In this document: piece after piece, positions 56,976 to 64,000 of the stretch
Position numbering within the stretch: the stretch's first letter is position 1
How the letters are laid out: every line of letters starts with the position of its first letter
Source: Schistocephalus solidus
Taxonomy: Eukaryota; Platyhelminthes; Cestoda; Diphyllobothriidea; Diphyllobothriidae
Assembly (NCBI GenBank): GCA_017591395.1
Contig: WEDG01001312.1
Coordinates: 248,001-312,000 of the forward strand
Direction: 5' to 3'
Length of the DNA stretch: 64,000 nt
Program-made: the position numbers and the translations under genes
Notes under the pieces: generated by a model
The model's database searches: none
The model's input: only the letters and a program-made list of their open reading frames with translations
What the model was told of the DNA's origin: nothing

Positions 56976-58944
56976 TCATGCACAAGTCATCCTTCCTGGT
57001 CCTTTTAGGCTACGTGGCAAATGGCAGATATCGTCTAAATCTATCATCGAACTGCCATACTAATCCTTAAGAGGGTTAAGCTTCTGGTAAATAAGTCCAT
57101 CTGACGACCTAACTACTGACTATGCGGTTCATTTAAGAGTTGCGGATAGATCAGAGAAATGTACAAACGGTTGTAGCTCCAAAGAATAAGCAACCGCGAC
57201 GAGATGCGACCATTCTACCAGAGGGCGAACAAAGCTTAGTGATGGCACTGGGACATGGTGAACGTAGGCGTCAGAGAAATCGGTTTTCTCGTCAACCCTA
57301 CCGTATAGTTAGGTGTAAAAGAGTCACATGCTTAGAAGCTTCGGTAGAGAGCATAGACTAGTCAACGTCCTAAGATATTCGACTGATACTGCATAAGGGG
57401 GTAGGAAATTTTAGCAATGTACCTGGACTAGGCTTCAACATCAGTCTGTCAATTATCTACATGCTTGCAAACAAATGGATACATTTTTCTTTTATAACAT
57501 TTCCATTGCAACTTCGTCTACATTTTCGGTGAAGGCGGTAAAAGTATTTGGTTTTTCAAGCATAGCCATTTATTTGAATTGCCCTGTTCTTTAACTGAAA
57601 ATACTAGTAAATTATGCAATCAGTGTCCATTTACCGTTCAAAATACTGCGTACATACAAATAATCTTTCCATTTTTTCGTTTTAATGTTTGTTTTTAGGC
57701 ATCAAACCCTACTTTTCCACTTAGCATAATTCTTTCTTTTCAACGACAACTCTCGGGATGGTTTCCTTATTTCCGAAGTCGGTAATTTGAAAGTTGTGTT
57801 TCTTGCAAAATCTTATATATAACCTTTTTTCAAATTTTAGCAGGGTGCAGTTAAGTAGCACGGAACTCATCTTCATAGGTACCTCAAACGCTGGACCGTT
57901 TGCCTTGGACAGCCACTTTTAGACTTACTATGAACTCCCAAAATACTCTAACAAAAGTACGTAATGGAAGCAAGCAAAAGTCATTCGGCCTACTTCATAT
58001 GCAACTAGACCACTAACTGCAGCGAACGCTTCGGACTGAAACACGGCGCTTGTCCTGTAGGCAGCCACAATTAAGCAGTTAATAAGGCTGTAGTGACAGG
58101 ATCTGCGTTTTTTGTGATGCGCAGCGATGGCTGCCTCAATAGATGCACTGTTATACGAAATCGAAGTGATTCGACGCGGTGGAGGCGAAAAGAGGAAATT
58201 TATTTCACACTGGTCCCACATATCAGTCTTCCCCCGCTGCACGATCGAACCCGGCCAGTCCTTGTCAGTTTTGCTTCGCCTAATGCAAAGCAGAATACAG
58301 TCTAAATCGAAACCACAGTCTGCAGTTCAGTTGTATTTCCAATTCCTCTAACAGGTACATTTCTTCCGAAAAGTTAAGAAGATTTGGATTTCTTCGCCTA
58401 AAATGTGAGAATTCCATAAAAAATTGCGCTTCCGCACATTAAAAAAGATCGATTATGGTAATGTTACAGACTTCGATAAAGACGAAGTACCACTTCACGC
58501 ATTGTAAGAGTTTAAAAATTAGGATTTTCGCACATCAACTGTTTTTCTCAGTTAACGAGTGAACTGCGGCCAAACGTCGTAAAGCCATACACTGTTGTCA
58601 AGAGAAAAGCTGACGCAAATTTAATTTTCAGAATTTTCTTCCATATATACAGTGTCTGTGCACCTACAGACAGTACGGTTGTTGAAGTGCAAAAGTGGGG
58701 TTAAAGTTTTACATTAATGCGTCGCTGCGTATGACACTATTGATAATTTGTCATGAAATTTCGAAGATACGCTGGCAGGAGCGTTGTATCACAACTGAAT
58801 ATCCCAGGTGCTTGAGTGGTAGGTGGATAAAAGAAGTCGCATTGTCATCATGGAACGCGGATTAAAAGAGTAATTCGCCTGGAGTATACTCATGGATCAG
58901 TGAGCGGAGACAGCACAAGCTATTCTCAATGATTACATCGATCT
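56976..58944. other. Unassigned; open frames only
   Basis: A plus-strand frame at 57140-57361 is rich in Arg/Gln, and one at 58127-58351 starts with an ATG in good context (GCGATGGCTGCC). No domain or splice pair supports either. A minus-strand frame at 57928-58242 overlaps the second. Confidence 0.3.
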
Positions 58945-61039
58945 TTATGTAGATAGCGAGGGTCGCAAGTTGATGGGTCGAAGAATCGGAAGTGCTGAGT
59001 CTCCGGTGAGGACAAAGGGTGAGGCGACACTGTCAGTGGTGGCGGAGAGCGGAGAGTTTGAGGAGAGAAGCGTGACTGGTACCTCGTTACGCATTCCAGA
59101 GTACAAGGTAGGCCCCCCAGGCAAAAAGTATGAATTAAAGGAATCTCCAAAACTGCCACCTCCACCACCATCGCCACCGCCACATCCAGGAATGCGGTTC
59201 TTAGGGGAGAATGAAGGGCGCCGGGAATTCATTGAGTTGCCGAGTGATGTGAGACTGCATTCTTCTGTGGGGAAGACACGTGGGTAGTTGAGCATCGGTT
59301 CCATCAACTCGAAATTCGACATCTGATAAAGGAAAAAAAAATCAGTCCTAATTGAGCGTCCTTTGCGCTTGAAAAAAATCTGTTAAACGCCTCATTTTTT
59401 GAAATGGCCGTCTGCTCTTCTTATATTTTTGGATTTCAGCTTACGATTAAGAAGTGGGTACAACGGGCAAATTGAAGAAAACAAATAATATGCCCATCTG
59501 CTAGCTGATGCATCCTACGCCTTTAGACCCGAATCCCTTTATATTTATTCGATGAGCAACATCCTCAATACCGCCATTACAAATAACAGTGACAGTCTTC
59601 ACCTCCGCATCCTCCTCACAATCCTTCTACTCATAGTCCTCCAAGCATCAGCACCGTCTCCAAATGGGTTTTGTCTCCGTTAAGACGAGTTTAGGGCGGG
59701 TGACGAAGGTAAAAGGAGAGCATGTTCCAGGGAGTGGGGCAAGTTTCTTGCGAATCCTGTTAATGGAATCCAGAAACGAGGAAAGACAAAGGGGGGAGCT
59801 GGAGGAGACCTAAGAGATAAAAACGACTGCTGACGGTTTACTCGCATATTGGCATAACTTCTCCATCGCTTTCTCCCCCACCTACATCTCTCTTCTGCGT
59901 CCTGAGCAATCCTGCGCTGCCCCCTCCTCCATTGTGAGTCCTAATCTTCCGCATAAAACTCCCGGTAGCAGTCTGGTTACCTAGCGCCGCCACTGCCTCC
60001 TAACACACCCATTACTGACTCCTCTCCCCCACTTTGCTGTCTACCTGCTTGGCTCTAGCAGGAACGAACGAACGCACGGCCTCACCTCAACTCATCACGC
60101 TAATGCATTTTGCTTGCGAGAAATCTGGCCTCTGCCGTTGCTGTCGTTGCAGCCATTTTGCCCCATTGGTGTAGAATTAGACACAGGGGTGGAGGTCGGT
60201 CGGTCGGTCGGACGGGTGAGCATAGATGCAGTTCACCACCACCACCGCCACCGCCGCCCAAGGGCAATCGGTGTCACGCTAACTCCTCGCCTTCCCTGCT
60301 CGTCTCCCTCCCCTCCCCTCCTCCTTGTCTGATGCTGCTCCCGGCACATACTAACCATCCACCCACTCAGGCACACACGCCTGCGCACGGCCTACCTGTC
60401 TGTCTCTCCATCTAGTTATTTCTCCGATGTCCGTGCTCGCTGTGTGGGGAATTCCTGCTAAGACAAAAACATCGCTGCGACGAACGATTAGGTCACAAGA
60501 GGCAAGCTTGGATTTGGGTTGTGCGTACCAGTTGGTGAAAAGCGGGAAAGTTGGCTTCTGCTTCGCCGAGCGGTAGAGGAGAAGTGCAAGTCTTCGAGTC
60601 AACTGGAGGGGGGACCGGCGGAAGCAAACCAGGGAAGAGGTGTGGTGCTGGGACATTAGGATAGCCGGGAGGCAGGGTGGAGGTGGGGCCCGAAGGCTCC
60701 AGAGGAGAGAAGCGTGGTGGAATTTTGGCCGCCGGTAGTAGGCGGCTTTGGTGGGCCGCTGGGTGATGGCGGAGGACCGACGTTTGTGAACGCACCGCTG
60801 CTACCACTGCTGCCTCCACCGTACGGCGGGGAGCCGCCCTCCACCCCACTGAAGCTGGACTTCGCGCTGCGGGGCTGGGGACTGGCTGCTTCACCAGCTG
60901 AATTTGGCTTCCAGCATATAGGACCAGGCAGTCGTTGTACGTCAATGCTCGAACCGGGACATAGCATGCTTGCATCATTGGGAACTGGACTTCCTGCTAC
61001 CATGGGCACGCCTTGGAGGCCGCATGGAATGAGTCCATT
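58945..61039 (-). CDS. Host gene, Ser/Pro/Gly-rich protein, two exons
   Basis: Exon 60529-61039 follows TTTTCTTAACTAACCAG and ends CAACTG/GTACGC. Exon 58945-59322 follows TTTTTTTTTCCTTTATCAG and ends with TAA. Both junctions at the 1206-bp intron are phase 0, so they join in frame. The protein is low in hydrophobic residues, with PPPSPSGPPKPP, GGSSGSSG and GGGDGGGGG runs, as in disordered regions of regulatory proteins. The first exon (511 nt) opens in one frame but leaves in another: a 1-nt indel between about 60656 and 60978 is required. No domain is recognised. Upstream exons may lie at 61.1-63.2 kb. Confidence 0.45.
59323..60528. other. Intron of the minus-strand gene, GC-rich
   Basis: Contains a (GGTC)n run at 60194-60212 and CCA/CCG-rich tracts at 60233-60262. 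The overlapping plus-strand frames at 60110-60415 are low-complexity artefacts. Confidence 0.4.
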
Positions 61040-63107
61040 CTGGTTAGTTAAGAAAATGTATAACACATGAAAGGGCGCATAGGGTTGCTTATCCGGTTCC
61101 TATCGAAACACACCATGTATTTCGCTATTCATGGCTTATGAGGGTATAATATGCTCAAAGATAGGTGCGTGAGACAGTGATGCTTCATCGTTGACATAAT
61201 TATCAGGCGCACGCACTCGCCTGCACAGGTCATTTATACTCGTTCACATTTTCAATATTGAGAGCACACCAGCTTTATAATTTAGACAGATAAATGGGAA
61301 GGTCTAGGATAGTTTTCAGCCTATCAGGCCCTCAATTCAGCTTTTATGGAGATGCTGGGTGTCCTATGTGACAAATGAGTGGAAAAAATGAAGATCCAAA
61401 GGGAAGGGGATGATTCGCAACGGGAGTATGTACAGTGCTGGAGGATGCGAGTGCGCGCGCAAACAGGGACACAATGGCTAAAATCACGAGCCTTTGTGGA
61501 TTAAGGCTATTAATTTTCGCGTGGACGTGACGCGTGTCGCACCTGTGCTGTGGCGCGGCGGCGGCGGCGGCGACGCTCTGGTGGCAGAGGGCGGGAGGAG
61601 AGGAGGTTAGGGGGGAGGAAATCAGGCAATGATTAACTCTTCCTCAGTCCATCTCGTCAATCCACACCATTGTCGCCGCCACAGCCACTGCCACACAATC
61701 ATCGACATCATAAAAATTGTTTGGTGACCGTTATTCAAGGCTGCGGACAGCAACGCCGTCCCTTTTCCGTGACACTTCGTTCTCCCCTTCCTCAGTCTCC
61801 CGCTTCAGCTCATTGGGTTAAAGACGGTGACGAGGAGGGGTGGTGATGGGGACGGGGGGATACGCGCCGGCGGTCGGATCACGGTTCACTTCCGGATGGC
61901 GGACGCTCTCAAAGTCCCGGATACCGTCCACCACCACCACCGCCGCCGCCGCCACGATGCTGTGGAAATCAGGGCTTGTCGTCCAGCAGGCGCAAATTCC
62001 GTAACGAAAAAAATTTTTAAAAAATATTAATTCCTAGCAGAGAGTAAAAAAGTCCCGACGAATTTACCCTTTCGAACAAGATATTTTGCCGCTTTCAGTG
62101 CCTTTATTGTCTGACTGCTTCTCGATATGGACGGAGTCGGAGCGCGCTTTCCAAGTACAGTAGGAAAGCGAAAGTCGCGAAACCCGTCTTCGTAAGCCGC
62201 CATTCAGCACTTCGGATTGCCTGTCTATCGCTTTGGTTTGAAACTCCAAGACAGGACGGAACGTGCCTATTCCTGCCTGTATTCGGATCGGTGATGTCCA
62301 CTTCCCACGATATTTCAAATTCTGAGTACGCGCCATGCACTGCTCGTTTGGTTAGTCTGCTTCATTGACCAAACGCCACTGCCACTCGTTTAAGGTTTCC
62401 TGAAGTGGTGTGACTGGAATTCTGAGGAACTAGCTCACGACAGTTCGGTCAACTGCCGGCTGCAGAAAATACCGAACCTGCATGCTCACAGAGTCAGAAC
62501 CATTTTTCATAGACAATTTCCTGAAAGCACTGACTAACCCATCTTACCGTTCTCACGGAGTTCTAGTGAGTGGTTTAAATTCACACAGGTACTAGGAGTT
62601 ATTTATTTACGGAACATTTTACGCTCATCTTACGAATTCTTTCAATGGTAACGGGCTTGTCGCCTTGACGTTTCTACATCGAGGGGACGCAGTTTAGCTT
62701 GGCTATGGTGACGACTGTGCTATTCCCCTCTTCTCCGATTTACCATTGCTCAGATCCCGCCATATAGCCCCTGGAGGCCTTTGTGGATGTCCGCCGCCAT
62801 AAATGCTCCCACCACCACGCTTGATGTATGAAGTCACAGGCGAGATTGAATCTCGGATAAGGGAACAGGGGAGTAGGCCGAGGGTTGAGCTGGCGAAGGA
62901 GGGGGTGGCAGGTGGGCCGCGGTGCAACAATAAGAAGCGTGCGAGTCCGCAGTCGGCGAAGATCTCGCCTAACTGATAGTGTTGCGCGTCTGTGAGATTT
63001 TTGAGCTGTCCCTTGACGAGCCTGTTGCCAGAGGCGACAGCGGAGGTGGGCGCACCGTGGAACCCCGCAACACCGGCGCTCCATATCACTACATTTCGTA
63101 CTTTCAG
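61040..63107. other. GC-rich region with possible exons of uncertain strand
   Basis: A (CGG)n tract lies at 61553-61572 and a (CCA/CCG)n tract at about 61928-61956. Minus-strand frames at 62104-62340 and 62703-63089 are long and have balanced codon use (KGQLKNLTDAQHYQLGEIF), but I cannot fix their splice sites. The high GC and simple repeats could mark a promoter region. Confidence 0.3.
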
Positions 63108-63224
63108 GGTCCATCTCCACTGTTTTCGCCTCTTGATGGTACGATGGGGCCGATAGACTCATTCTTTGACGCTGCAAGCTATTTGAATGACTACGTCCGC
63201 ACTGCATCCAGGGTCCACGTTTGA
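63108..63224 (+). CDS. Possible terminal exon, strand uncertain
   Basis: On the plus strand, CGTACTTTCAG is followed by 38 codons (GPSPLFSPLDGTMGPIDSFF to the TGA at 63222). On the minus strand the same bases can be read as an exon (about 63219-63121) after TGTTGACTGTTCAG with phase 1/1. Only one can be real. Confidence 0.28.
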   Translation, partial: GPSPLFSPLDGTMGPIDSFFDAASYLNDYVRTASRVHV

Positions 63225-64000
63225 CTGAACAGTCAACAGCTAACGAGTACCCCAGTCCAAAAATAAAGAAGGGTGATGAGGATAAGAAGGAGGGTGAACG
63301 AAGGAGAATTTGTAAGATTGGTTGTTGCTTGTTGTTTTTGGGATACTCCGTCTGGTATTTATAATCTACCTGGTTAATTATGTAATGAAAGTTGTGTGTA
63401 ACCCAAACAGGAAGCAAATGAAACAACCCTCCACGTCATCACTATACAATAATTTTTCACCGGTATATCTGTCTCGTTGAAGCAATACATTTGGAAAAAA
63501 CCTATTACAGGACTTAGTTAATTAGTTCAAATAACCCACAGTTAATAATTTCGTAGGAACCGTTCAAGCAACTTAATGAAATTTTTGGGAGCACAAAGTA
63601 TGTATTTTCCTATAAGTGTGCGAATAGATAAATGCTTCGATGGAAGTTTCGAAGGTTGTTCCGTTCGGTAACTATCACTCAGGGGCAGAATCGACTAGAT
63701 GAAAATAGTTTGCCTATAAGTCCTCCCAACAGGGAAAAATTGAGGCACGGCTATACGCACCTCCGAACTATCTTCCAGTAGCGTGCCCTTGGAATACATT
63801 AAAACAATGATGCAACGCAAATACGTTTTTTTCCTTTTATATATTTAAGTATATGTTTCCTCCCCAGAACGTCCCCTATTACCATCACTTAGATATGATA
63901 GGTGGCCTTGCGCCATAGTTTAATAGGCTACACAAATCAGTTTCCGACCAAGCTGGAAAACAGCGAGGGTAGGCATGGTTGTAAGGAAGCCATCTGAGTC
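63225..64000. other. No supported feature
   Basis: AT-rich end of the window. A long minus-strand frame reaches 63426 but is a readthrough of the 62.7-63.2 kb region. Confidence 0.4.

Noticed and set aside
57140..57361. Plus-strand Arg/Gln-rich ORF as a gene
   Set aside because: No splice partner, domain or upstream signal; kept only as an open frame.
58970..59287. Plus-strand ORF opposite the 59 kb exon
   Set aside because: It is open and Pro-rich, but the minus strand has a near-ideal acceptor right at the exon start and joins in phase with the 60.5-61 kb exon. Plus is kept as the weaker alternative.

Overview
The window reads as a repeat-rich stretch of a flatworm genome, most likely a tapeworm of the Spirometra / Dibothriocephalus / Schistocephalus type. 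Three things point there: an APE-type non-LTR retrotransposon whose reverse transcriptase carries C-terminal C2H2 zinc fingers joined by a PVPGAP linker, a family I recognise from cestode gene sets; a Ty3/Gypsy element of CsRn1-like organisation; and small AT-rich introns between short exons. The species call is inference. There is no bacterial operon structure, rRNA or CRISPR array, and I found no intact long host ORF.

Layout. 1-10.3 kb: a 226-bp repeat and its inverted copy bound about 9.8 kb that holds a decayed CR1/Jockey-like element (minus strand) and a nearly full-length but broken Gypsy element with both LTRs (4220-8982). 11.3-17.6 kb: an almost complete minus-strand copy of the zinc-finger non-LTR element. 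17.8-21 kb: two tRNA-like repeats and a second, different CR1/Jockey-like element (plus strand). 21.9-25 kb: small plus-strand exons that fit together in phase, probably a host gene. 25-31.1 kb: a truncated 3' end and a second near-complete copy of the zinc-finger element. 32.6-41.6 kb: mostly non-coding DNA with a possible plus-strand exon chain ending in a membrane segment, plus a solo 3' end, a tRNA-derived SINE and a MITE-like repeat. 43.1-48.7 kb: a second MITE copy and an older, rearranged plus-strand copy of the zinc-finger element. 52.6-54.4 kb: well supported plus-strand exons separated by introns of about 50-60 bp. 58.9-61 kb: a GC-rich region with two phase-compatible minus-strand exons rich in Ser, Pro and Gly.

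How it fits together. Every mobile-element ORF is interrupted, so the window is a graveyard of at least three non-LTR families and one LTR family rather than an active locus. Copy 2 of the zinc-finger element still has an intact FADD catalytic motif, while copy 1 does not. The zinc-finger number differs between copies. Host genes appear only as short exons; their models were assembled by eye from splice signals and phase and need transcript evidence.
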